64,000 nucleotides of DNA from Paramagnetospirillum magneticum AMB-1 (GTDB lineage: Bacteria; Pseudomonadota; Alphaproteobacteria; Rhodospirillales; Magnetospirillaceae). The first letter of the stretch is position 1; each line of letters starts with the position of its first letter. The notes beneath the pieces are model-generated. The model worked only from the letters and a program-made list of their open reading frames with translations, was not told the DNA's origin and searched no databases. This document shows, one piece after another, positions 50,291-58,200 of the stretch. The position numbers and the translations under genes are program-made. The stretch is taken from positions 4,395,943 through 4,459,942 of the forward strand of contig NC_007626.1 of assembly GCF_000009985.1 (NCBI RefSeq). The letters run 5' to 3'.

Positions 50291-50524
50291 CGTTCCTGAC
50301 CATCAACGCCCACCTTCACACCTTCGACATGACCAGGGACGGCTTCATGCTGCTGGATGCCGACGAGCATAAGGCTCACAAACTGAGCGAAAATCGTGGG
50401 CGTCCCAACATCATCGTCTCCGAGGGTGTCATGAATGGGCATCATGACCACGCATCCCCGGAGAACGTCGTCCTCCCTGCCATCCGCAAGGATGGTGCGT
50501 TTCACGCATGGCGGCTATGCGTTC

Positions 50525-50547
50525 CACGAATAGGTTGCCCCATTGAA
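50525..50547. repeat. 23-bp direct repeat, copy 1
   Basis: Begins CACGAATAGGTTGCCCC and recurs at 50760-50782 with one mismatch, 235 bp apart, in a region (50188-50989) with no well-supported gene. Possibly a binding site for a replication or packaging protein of the element. Confidence 0.5.
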
Positions 50548-50759
50548 TGAGCGGGGGTTGCTTAGAGTGTACGGAGGTGGTGATTGGGTGACCAGTGAAG
50601 TGGTCCTTGGAGTTCATCCCCATCATCACCATCACCATCAGTAACAACCTAAGTCCCCTTCAAGGCTCACCACGAGGTTCACTCTGCGGTGATCATTGGG
50701 TGTCTTGGGGAGGTTGGTGGTCTTCTGTGGCCCCCTCCAATTGTTTCACGGATGTGTTT

Positions 50760-50782
50760 CACGATTAGGTTGCCCCATTGAA
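50760..50782. repeat. 23-bp direct repeat, copy 2
   Basis: Matches 50525-50547 except one base. Both are preceded by GTTYCACG-like sequence. The surrounding 50,550-50,990 holds no gene that I can support; a 105-codon frame from 50233 is unconvincing. Confidence 0.5.
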
Positions 50783-50989
50783 CAGCCCCAACTCCATGCC
50801 CCCTGATCTCGGTCAGCATGGTTGATGGTGGTGGTGTTCCCCGCTTTGGAGGGCGGGTAAGCGATCATGGTTCCTAGCTGCCGGTAGCGGCTTCTCGGAT
50901 CAACGGATGTGGGCAGGGTGCAAGTCACCTTGCCCCATTTGTTTTCATAATCCACCCCCTCCATCATTCCCAACATTGCGAGATGCCCC

Positions 50990-51250
50990 ATGAGCCAACC
51001 GAAGCTGTACAAGCCCCGGTCTTCCAAGACCCATGAACTGAAGCTGTTCCTGACCCCTGCCCAGCATCAGCGCCTGACCTATGTCACCTCCACCTATTCC
51101 GATCTGATGGACCGCAAGGTATCCCAGTCGGTCACCTTCTGCCGTGCCCTCGATCTGCTGGCCGGTCACCTTCAGGCCCAGCTTGAGGCCCACCCTGGGG
51201 AAGTCATCCGGGAAGCCGAGAAGGACGCCTTGATGCGTTCCATGTGGTGA
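50990..51250 (+). CDS. Small hypothetical protein
   Basis: 86 residues, Lys/Arg-rich at the start (SQPKLYKPRSSKTHELKLFL) then helical (QHQRLTYVTSTYSDLMDRKV). It might be an RHH or small DNA-binding protein. It is 10 bp before the TerS-like gene on the same strand. Confidence 0.65.
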   Translation: MSQPKLYKPRSSKTHELKLFLTPAQHQRLTYVTSTYSDLMDRKVSQSVTFCRALDLLAGHLQAQLEAHPGEVIREAEKDALMRSMW

Positions 51251-51260
51251 TGGTGTCGCC

Positions 51261-51527
51261 ATGACCAACGCCAGCCACCGAGCTTCCCAGGCCCAGCTAT
51301 GGGCACTCTGGCAGGCCGTCGCCAAGACCCTGCTGGATCAACTGAACACTGCCCAGCCGGGGGAGGTGAAGGCGTCCCTGATCAACGTCGCCAGAGCCTT
51401 CCTTGCCGACAATGGGATTGTGGTTGGTGGTGCCCATGATCCCCGGCAGACCCGTGATGGTCTGTCCCAGCTTCTGGATAACGTCCCTGACTTTGATGAG
51501 GGATGGTCTGTCCTGAACCAACACTGA
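51261..51527 (+). CDS. Possible phage small terminase subunit (T7 gp18-like)
   Basis: 88 residues. The segment PGEVKASLINVARAFLADNG resembles the conserved helix of T7-like small terminase proteins, which have an ASLLNVARxFLKDN-type motif; the size is also right. Small terminase recognises DNA for packaging, and no large subunit is present, which would fit a satellite that redirects a helper's packaging. The assignment rests on a short motif recalled from memory. Confidence 0.4.
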   Translation: MTNASHRASQAQLWALWQAVAKTLLDQLNTAQPGEVKASLINVARAFLADNGIVVGGAHDPRQTRDGLSQLLDNVPDFDEGWSVLNQH

Positions 51528-51559
51528 CCACCCTCAATCAGATTGATGGGGGTATGAGG

Positions 51560-51676
51560 AAATCTTCGCACACCCCCCACCCCTGAAATCTCAGGCATGG
51601 GTCTGCTCAAATCTTAGCACACCCCCATCCCTCAAATCTGAGGGCAGGGGCTGTCCAAATCTGGACACACCCCTTC
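51560..51676. repeat. 2.4 copies of a 48-49 bp repeat with internal hairpins
   Basis: Units start with AAATCT at 51560, 51609 and 51657 and continue into CACACCCCC. Each full unit carries a small stem (CCTGAAATCTCAGG near 51582, CCCTCAAATCTGAGGG near 51629). They lie between two genes of the same strand in the packaging-like region of the element. Confidence 0.65.
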
Positions 51677-51707
51677 ACCACCACCCAAGCCCACCGAGAG
51701 GCCCGCC

Positions 51708-52367
51708 ATGCGAGCTTGTGAAGTCCCGCATTGCCGGGACCATGCCCGGTCCTTCAGTCGCTATTGCAGGCGACATGACCAGAGGACCACCAACACCGGC
51801 CACCCCGAAGGCACCAACGTCCTGCGGGGGGAATACAAGACCCTCTTCCTGTTGGCCCATCAGTTCATCACCCACCACAAGGAACACCCTGGCATCAGGG
51901 CTGGTCTGGAATGGCTGGGGGGAATGATGGCTGATGGTCGAGACCCTGGCACCATCCATGCCCGCAGCAGTGCGGCTGATCGGCTTGGCCGATGGCTTCA
52001 CCAGATGCAGACTGAGGGTGTCACTGCCGAGGATATGCTTGCCACCATCGGGGCCATCTATGCCCTGCGAGAGTGGAACCCCAGGCGGTTCCTGTCTGAT
52101 CGGCACTTCGACCATCAGCTTGCCATCCGTGTCCTTCGCCTGACCCCGGCCCCGTTCTCGGAACGATGGTCCGAAGGCAAACCCAAGAAGGTCTATGACC
52201 GGATCACCGGCCCCACCCGTGACCTTCTGTCCACCCGCATCAATGCCGCCCTTGGCCCCCTGATCCTCCGCATGGGTCGGGAAGTGGCGAGTGCGGCCCA
52301 ACCTCGCCCCCAGGAACGTCTTGAGGGCATCGACTTCCCATTCAATCCAAAAGGCACCTATCCATGA
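51708..52367 (+). CDS. Hypothetical element protein with N-terminal Cys/His cluster
   Basis: 219 residues. The first 25 have three Cys and several His (RACEVPHCRDHARSFSRYCR), a possible zinc-binding knuckle; the rest is mostly helical. No family recognised. The stop overlaps the next gene as ATGA, so it belongs to the same unit. Confidence 0.7.
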   Translation: MRACEVPHCRDHARSFSRYCRRHDQRTTNTGHPEGTNVLRGEYKTLFLLAHQFITHHKEHPGIRAGLEWLGGMMADGRDPGTIHARSSAADRLGRWLHQMQTEGVTAEDMLATIGAIYALREWNPRRFLSDRHFDHQLAIRVLRLTPAPFSERWSEGKPKKVYDRITGPTRDLLSTRINAALGPLILRMGREVASAAQPRPQERLEGIDFPFNPKGTYP

Positions 52368-53293
52368 CCGATTATTCCGCCCTCTCCATTCCGAATGGCA
52401 ACACCTCCGCCAACGTCTCCCCCGACCGTGTTCAGGTGAACCGTCAAGGCGGGGTCTCCATGACCCTGACCAATGGCGTGGTCACCACCACCAGCAGCAT
52501 GGCAACGCGGGAAATCCAGGCCCCCCGCAACAGCGTCCAGAACAGCGGCACCATCACCGAGGCCCGCAACTCCTGGGGCACCGTCAAGACCGGCTCCGAC
52601 ATCACCGAGGCCAGCATCGTCAACATCGGTGGCATCGAGACCACCATCAAGGCGGCTATGGCTGCCGGTATGGTGACCCGCAATGCCGATGGCTCCTATG
52701 CCGTGGCTGGTGGTCAGCAGGCCCCGCAGGATCAGCCCCAGGCCGACCCGAACGACGGCATGGAAAGCCTGGGTGACGATGCCGTTGAGGCCAGCATCAC
52801 CGAGATTGCCACCAAGGCTTCCGCCTCCGATGTGGTCGGGGTCATCAACGCCCTGTCCAAGGGTGAGGGCATCCCGGAAACTGCCGTGGGCCGTATCGCT
52901 TCCCAGATGGGCCTTGAGCCTGGGGAGGCCATGCACCGCGCCGAGACCATCCGGGCGGCGTTCGAGACCCAGGCCCTGAACACCATCAGCAAGTCGGGCT
53001 TCGAGGCGCAGGACGTGGTTGCCTGGGCTTGGGAGAACCGCCCCGACCTGATGAAGCAGGCCATCTACAAGCAGGCCACCGAGCGGACCACCAAGGGTTA
53101 TGACGGGGTGGTGAAGGCGTATCTGGGGGGCCTGGAGAAGTCCAGCCCGCAGACCATCCTCAATGCCAAGCTGCCCAGCGGCATGACCGCCCACCAGCAG
53201 CAGGACGGCACCATCATGGTTACCACCCCGCAGGGCAACTTCAGTTGGTCTTCGTTGCTCCGCATGGGTGCCATCTCGGTGGGGAGGGGGTGA
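52364..53293 (+). CDS. Hypothetical element protein, possible structural or scaffold type
   Basis: 309 residues, acidic, with Asn/Ser/Thr-rich N-terminus (SIPNGNTSANVSPDRVQVNR), a Gln/Pro-rich central linker near residue 120 and a helical C-terminal half (FEAQDVVAWAWENRPDLMKQ). No transmembrane segment. It looks like a phage virion-associated or scaffold protein by composition only. Coupled by ATGA to the preceding gene, with 2 bp before the next. Confidence 0.65.
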   Translation: MTDYSALSIPNGNTSANVSPDRVQVNRQGGVSMTLTNGVVTTTSSMATREIQAPRNSVQNSGTITEARNSWGTVKTGSDITEASIVNIGGIETTIKAAMAAGMVTRNADGSYAVAGGQQAPQDQPQADPNDGMESLGDDAVEASITEIATKASASDVVGVINALSKGEGIPETAVGRIASQMGLEPGEAMHRAETIRAAFETQALNTISKSGFEAQDVVAWAWENRPDLMKQAIYKQATERTTKGYDGVVKAYLGGLEKSSPQTILNAKLPSGMTAHQQQDGTIMVTTPQGNFSWSSLLRMGAISVGRG

Positions 53294-53295
53294 AC

Positions 53296-53778
53296 ATGGC
53301 AGCCATCGTCACCACCACCCAGGACACCGGCCTTCCCGATCTGATCGAAGACGGTGGAGAAGTCCGGGTGCTGGATACCATCCTTGCCGAGCGGTTGGGG
53401 TATGACCGTCCCCGAGACATCCGCAAGCTGGTCAAGCGTCACCGGGAGGCGCTAGGGGGGATGGGGAGTTTGCTCCACCGTGGCGCAAACCCCGGCCCCA
53501 AGGGAGGGCGGCGGGCAACCGCCTTCTACCTGACCGAGGTACAGACCCTGTTCATCCTGGCGAAGTCCGAGACCGCACGGGCCAATGTCGAGTTGGCCTA
53601 TGTCACCCAGGTCTTCACCGAGTTCCGCAGGGGCAACCTCGTTGCCAGGGATGCCGACACCCAGGCCCGCCTTGACGCCTATCAGGCCGACCGGCAGGCC
53701 CGTCTTGCCCGTCATTTGGAGGAGAAGGAGGCCCGTGAAGACGCCCTCCGTTTCCTCAATCGTGGCTGTCGGAGGTAG
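53296..53778 (+). CDS. Rha-like phage regulatory protein
   Basis: 160 residues from the ATG at 53296. The N-terminal ~100 residues (VLDTILAERLGYDRPRDIRK, then GGRRATAFYLTEVQTLFILA and ELAYVTQVFTEFRRGN) match the DNA-binding region of Rha/antirepressor-type phage proteins. The tail is a charged helix. It may regulate a helper phage or this element's own repressor. The frame is open 51 bp upstream, but that overlaps the previous gene. Confidence 0.7.
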   Translation: MAAIVTTTQDTGLPDLIEDGGEVRVLDTILAERLGYDRPRDIRKLVKRHREALGGMGSLLHRGANPGPKGGRRATAFYLTEVQTLFILAKSETARANVELAYVTQVFTEFRRGNLVARDADTQARLDAYQADRQARLARHLEEKEAREDALRFLNRGCRR

Positions 53779-53782
53779 TCCC

Positions 53783-54112
53783 GTGGCCTGGAACAAGAAC
53801 CCCCGCATGAACAAGACCGAGCTTGCCGCATGGCGGCTCAGTAACCCGGACTACCTGTTCCCCCGTGTTCTGCATTGCACCTGGGAACCCCCGGCAGACT
53901 GGGGGCCGCTCGTCTACCGCTACCCCCTGCCCAGTGACACCGGACGGCCACCCAGGCGGGAACTGCTGTTGTACGAAATCCCCCCAGGCGTGACCCCGCG
54001 CCGTGATTTCTCCATGCCTTTCCCCAGCAAGGTCTTGGTCCTCAAGGCCATTGCCCGCCGCTTCAACCATGATCCCGACATCTTCGAGGAAGAACCCGAT
54101 GAACAACCCTGA
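53783..54112 (+). CDS. Hypothetical element protein
   Basis: 109 residues from a GTG at 53783 with GGAGG 7 nt upstream (VAWNKNPRMNKTELAAWRLS); an ATG at 53810 is possible. Rich in Pro, Arg and aromatic residues (YLFPRVLHCTWEPPADWGPL), with an acidic C-terminus (DIFEEEPDEQP). Unknown function. It overlaps the next start by 14 bp. Confidence 0.6.
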   Translation: MAWNKNPRMNKTELAAWRLSNPDYLFPRVLHCTWEPPADWGPLVYRYPLPSDTGRPPRRELLLYEIPPGVTPRRDFSMPFPSKVLVLKAIARRFNHDPDIFEEEPDEQP

Positions 54113-54296
54113 AAGCCTGCTCGTCCGCATTGACGGAGCTTCCACCTTCCTGACCCGCAACACCGATGGCAGCGCCAGCTTCATCGACAATGCTGGTCAG
54201 GTGGTCGCCATCCCCTCCACCCCGGAACTGACCAAGCTGCTCGATACCCTGCCCAGGGGTTCCGGCATCGTCCGTACCGACCACATCGACCGCTGA
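54099..54296 (+). CDS. Small beta-rich hypothetical protein (paralogue of next gene)
   Basis: 65 residues from the ATG at 54099 (NNPESLLVRIDGASTFLTRN). Shares pattern with the following protein (N-P-E-x start, a GSASFIDNAGQVVAIPS-like hairpin, then a short helix), so the two look like a tandem duplication. Unknown function. Confidence 0.6.
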   Translation: MNNPESLLVRIDGASTFLTRNTDGSASFIDNAGQVVAIPSTPELTKLLDTLPRGSGIVRTDHIDR

Positions 54297-54304
54297 GGCC
54301 CACC

Positions 54305-54568
54305 ATGAGCAACCCTGAAACCGTTATCGCAGGCAAGACCGTCCTGCACCGTTCCGCCTTTGGCACCGTCTCCTTCACCGACACCACGGGCAACCGGGTG
54401 ACGATGGACAGCCCCACCGCGAACAAGCTGTTCGAGGCCATCCGTGACGGCTCCGGTGAGAAGGTCGAGGCCGTCCACCGCGAGGGGACGGAGAAGCCCA
54501 CCAACCTCTTCGTGGGTGGCAAGCGCAACGTCTATGCCGAAGACAGCCGCACGGCTGCCAACTGGTGA
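54305..54568 (+). CDS. Small beta-rich hypothetical protein
   Basis: 87 residues (SNPETVIAGKTVLHRSAFGT, then GTVSFTDTTGNRVTMDSPTA), similar in outline to the preceding 65-residue protein but with a longer C-terminus. Last gene before the terminator and excisionase. Confidence 0.6.
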   Translation: MSNPETVIAGKTVLHRSAFGTVSFTDTTGNRVTMDSPTANKLFEAIRDGSGEKVEAVHREGTEKPTNLFVGGKRNVYAEDSRTAANW

Positions 54569-54642
54569 CACTGAGGTGGCCCCTGCCGGGAAACTGGCGG
54601 GGGTCATCTGTCCATCTATCCCCGCAACACGCAGTCATCACC

Positions 54643-54662
54643 AGCCCGCCAGTGAGCGGGCT
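54643..54662 (+). terminator. Hairpin before the right excisionase gene
   Basis: AGCCCGC-cagtga-GCGGGCT, same stem as at 46842-46861, followed by TTCTGC rather than a full T-run. Confidence 0.65.
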
Positions 54663-54681
54663 TTCTGCATTCTGGAGACCC

Positions 54682-54870
54682 ATGCCGATGGAAGTTCAGC
54701 CCACATACCTGAACCGAGAACAAGCCGCCGCTTTCCTTCACGTCCAGCCCAAGACCCTCGCCAACTGGGCAAGCCAGGGCAAAGGCCCCAAGTTCCGCAA
54801 GCCCGGTGGCAAGGTCGTCCTGTACCCCCGCATGGAACTGGAAGCATGGGTGAACAGCGGGGAGGCGTGA
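54682..54870 (+). CDS. AlpA/excisionase-like HTH protein, right copy
   Basis: 62 residues from the ATG at 54682 (GGAGA upstream), or from the ATG two codons later. Nearly identical to the 46884 gene; differs by D/E near the start and R/K in KPGGKVVLYP. It lies ~165 bp from the tRNA-Gly att site, at the opposite end from the integrase, and would control directionality of excision and perhaps element transcription. Confidence 0.87.
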   Translation: MPMEVQPTYLNREQAAAFLHVQPKTLANWASQGKGPKFRKPGGKVVLYPRMELEAWVNSGEA

Positions 54871-54944
54871 CCATTTCGGGCCATGCGAAGCACCGGGGAA
54901 TATGCCCTGGTGCTTCCCGGCCCATCCCCCTTGATCCTCTTTAC

Positions 54945-54968
54945 TGACTTACAAGGGCCTTACAAATT
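54945..54968. promoter_or_regulatory. Arm-type integrase site, right
   Basis: 23 of 24 bases match 47391-47414, in the same orientation, with the doubled CTTACAA unit. It lies 66 bp before the right att core. Confidence 0.65.
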
Positions 54969-55033
54969 CCAAAATGAACAAAGCGCCCGACCTTTCGGCG
55001 GACGCTAACTCGTTGAATTCACTGGAGTTTTTG

Positions 55034-55107
55034 TGGAGCGGGTGAAGGGAATCGAACCCTCGTCGTAAGCTTGGGAAGCTTCTGCTCTACCATTGAGCTA
55101 CACCCGC
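55034..55107 (-). tRNA. tRNA-Gly (CCC anticodon)
   Basis: Intact cloverleaf: acceptor GCGGGTG/CACCCGC, D-arm GCTC-AATGGTA-GAGC, anticodon loop TTCCCAA (CCC), T-arm GAGGG-TTCGATT-CCCTT, encoded CCA. The base pair at 27-43 is a G-A mismatch. The 3' 43 bases serve as the integration site; the gene remains whole because the element carries a copy. Confidence 0.95.
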
Positions 55108-55230
55108 GCCGAGGCGCAGAAGATAGGGGGCTGAGGGGCTGTGTGCAAGCCTGCCGATGCTTCCCTCCGGCAGAAAGTGCCAGATGCTTTGGCCTCAGGC
55201 AACCCCTCTCGGTGTCGAGGCGGGACTCCG

Positions 55231-58200
55231 TCAGACCGCTAGGTGGAAATTGGTCTGGTCCAGGGCGCTGGTGTTGACGTTGTTCAGCGTGCCCACCAGG
55301 GTGGAATTGGTATTGTCGGCCGCCCCCATGTTGGTGGTGTGCCACAGCTCCACATTGGCACCGTTCTGAATGGCGACGATGCCGGCATTGGCATCGCCGA
55401 AATCCTGGGCGGTGCTGGAGATGGAGGTGGTTCCCTCGGCATAGGTGGCGCCGACGGTGCCGGCGGTCAGGGTTCCACTGCTGCCCAGGCCAAAGCTGCC
55501 GTTCGACAGCGTGATATTATCGGCGGCCGAGTTGAAATCGGTGATGACGGCCGTGCCGGTGGAATCGAGGACAAAGCTGTCCGACCCGCCTCCGCCGGTC
55601 AGCGTATTCGTCCCGGTTCCGCCCGCCAGGATGTCGTTCCCCAGGCCGCCGACCAGGGTGTCATTTCCTGCGGTGCCAGTGATATTGAAGTTGAGATCGG
55701 CGGCAGTGATGGTGCCGGCGCTGCCGATCACATAGCCGCCATCGGTGCCGATGCCGGAATCCGTGCTGCCCTGGTAGATGTACAAAGCCTGGTCGAAGGT
55801 GGAATAGAAGCCGTCGCCCTCCACGCCACCGGTGCGGGCCACCCCGCCGGTCAGTGATGACTGCCCGGCATTGTAGCTGCCGACGACCTCGAAGCCCGAC
55901 ACATCCACATGGGTCCCGCTCAGGGAGATGTCGATATGGTCTGTCCCGGTGGTGAAGTCGGTGATGACGTCACGGACCGAGGCACTGTCCTGGGACTGGT
56001 TCACGTCGGTATAGACGAAGGTGTCGGCACCGCCGCCGCCGGTCAGATGATCGGCGCCGATGCCACCGAAGAACGTGTCGCCGCCGCTGTCGCCGATGAA
56101 GGTGTCGTCATGGGCCGAACCGACCCAGGCCTCCACGTTGGTAATGGCGTCGGTGCCGCCGGCATGCACCACGCTGGCCGAAGTTCCGGTGACGGTCGCC
56201 GTGATCCCCGCCCCCATGGCCGAGTAGTCCATGGTGTCGACGCCCGCGCCGCCGTCGACGGTGACCCCCACCGAGGCCGAGGCGACAAAAAAGACGTCGT
56301 CATGCCCGGAACCGCGCAGGATCTCAGTATTGGTGACGGTGTCGGTACTCGCGGAATGGGTAACCACGGCCGAACTGCCATTGAGGGTGGCCGTAATCCC
56401 GCTTCCCATCGAGCCGTAGCTTACCGTATCGGTCCCGGCGCCGGCATCGATGGTATTGGACCCACCGCCACCAACCAGGGTGTCGTTACCCGCGGCGCCG
56501 TGAATGGTGTCGTTGCCCGATCCTCCGGTCAGAGTGAGGTCGTCGGACCGGAAAGCGCCGTGAATTTCAACGGCTCCGGTCGCCGCCGAGGCGTCTACCA
56601 CATTGAGGCCCGCGCTCTCGGCCTGCCCCCCCAGATAGACGGATTGGGCCGCGGTGATGCTCGAGGCGAGGGTCAACGTCTCGATCCCCGTAAGGGCGGG
56701 CATCTGGACACTGCCCATACTGGCGGTGTCGGAGATGACCACCGTGTCCAGACCGGCCCCACCCAGGATGGACAGCCCCGCACTCAGAGTGGCCATGTCG
56801 GTGACCAGCTTGTTGGTCCCGCTCCCCATGATCACTTCGGCGAAGCCGCTGCCTACCGTCAGGGTGCTGGACGCCCCCAGGGCGGTCAGGGTAGTCCCCG
56901 AGGCCGACACGGCGAAGGAGCCGTCGGCGAAGGTCAGGGTCTCGATGCCGGTCAGCGTGTCGGTGCCGTCGGTACCGCTGCGGTCCGTCACCGTCAGGGT
57001 TCCACTGCTGGTGGTCAGGAGGTAGTCGGCGGCATTGCCCGTGAACACCGCGACGTCGGCCCCCGCGTCGCCGACGATGGTGTCGTTGCCGGCATTGCCG
57101 GTGATGGTGTCGTTGCCCTGGTAGCCCCAAAGATACTCGCCGGCTGAACCGCCGTTGATCACGTCGTTGCCCGTGCCACCCAGCACCGTCACATGGGCCG
57201 AACTGGTGACGTTGATCGTGAAGCCTTCGCTCTGGTTGTCGACCTTGAAGTACTGACCGGCCACCGAGGCATTGGTGATGTTGATGACCTCGATGCCCTG
57301 GAGATGGGTGTCGTCGAAATTATTGTCGTCGAAGGTGGTGGCGGTGATGACCAAGGTATCGGTGCCGATGCCGCCATTGATCAGGGGATCGCCCTGGTTG
57401 GCGTAAATGACATCGTTGCCCGAGCCGCCGATGAACGAATCAGCCCCCGCCCCACCGCTCAGGGTGTCGTTGCCCGAGCCGCCGATGATGGTCGCCCCTT
57501 GGGCTCCGCCGACCAGGACCACGTCGCCCGACGCGGTCGATCCGTCGAGGATGATGCCTTCGATGTTGACGAAGGTCTTGGCGCTGATATTCAGCGTGCC
57601 TGCCGTGGTCTGGTAGAAGGTGACGGAATCGCCGTCGCCCGACACCGCATCGACCACGGTATTGACTCCGGCGGCGGAGACTTCGTCGAAGGTGATGGAG
57701 GAGGTTCCGGTCCCGGTGGCGATGCTTTCCACCGAGGTCAGGACGATCCCGGTCAGGTCGAAGGTGCCGCCGCCATCGGCCTGCTTGATGACATCGGTGC
57801 CGGCACCGCCCACGATGGTGGTGAATTGCTGCGGATTGACGCCGCCGCCCAGGATCACGGTATTGCCGCCCGCCGCCAGGGTCAGGATTTCGATCCCCGT
57901 CACGGTCCCGGCCGCCAGATTAATGGTTCCGGCGTCGCTGACGGTCAGGGTGTCGAGACCGCCGCTGTCGCTGATGGTGTCGCCGGCGGTGAAATTGGCG
58001 ACGGAGGATAGGTAGGCGCTGGCGCCCGCCCCGCCATCCAGATGATCGGTTCCCGCCGTGGTGACCTGGGTTCCGACAGTCACCGCCGAGAAGGCGGTGC
58101 CCTGCACCGAGCCGCCATGGCCGTCGGTGATGGTGTAGGTGATGGTGGCCGCGCCGGAATAGCCGGCCGTGGCGGTAAAGGTGATGGAGCCGTCGGCGTT

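Larger units (their letters stand above)
47231..55077. mobile_element. 7.8-kb integrative element at tRNA-Gly(CCC)
   Basis: Bounded by 43-bp direct repeats (47231-47273 and 55035-55077), the right one inside the intact tRNA gene. Contents in order: tyrosine integrase, a small minus-strand gene, a serine recombinase, a run of small genes including a TerS-like and a Rha-like protein, two small paralogues, and an excisionase-like gene next to the tRNA. There are no capsid, tail, portal, large-terminase or conjugation genes, so it depends on a helper if mobile. It may be a phage satellite or a reduced prophage. Confidence 0.85.

Noticed and set aside
50233..50550. 105-codon plus-strand frame in the element
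   Set aside because: Starts within terminator hairpins, has no ribosome site, and overlaps one of the 23-bp repeats; not supported as a gene.
50610..50642. CAT/CAC-rich tract resembling a vector-derived His-tag
   Set aside because: Short and interrupted, lies in element non-coding DNA and shows no vector sequence around it; probably chance or natural low complexity.
51560..51676. CRISPR-like tandem repeats
   Set aside because: Only 2.4 imperfect units directly abutting, without unique spacers and without cas genes.
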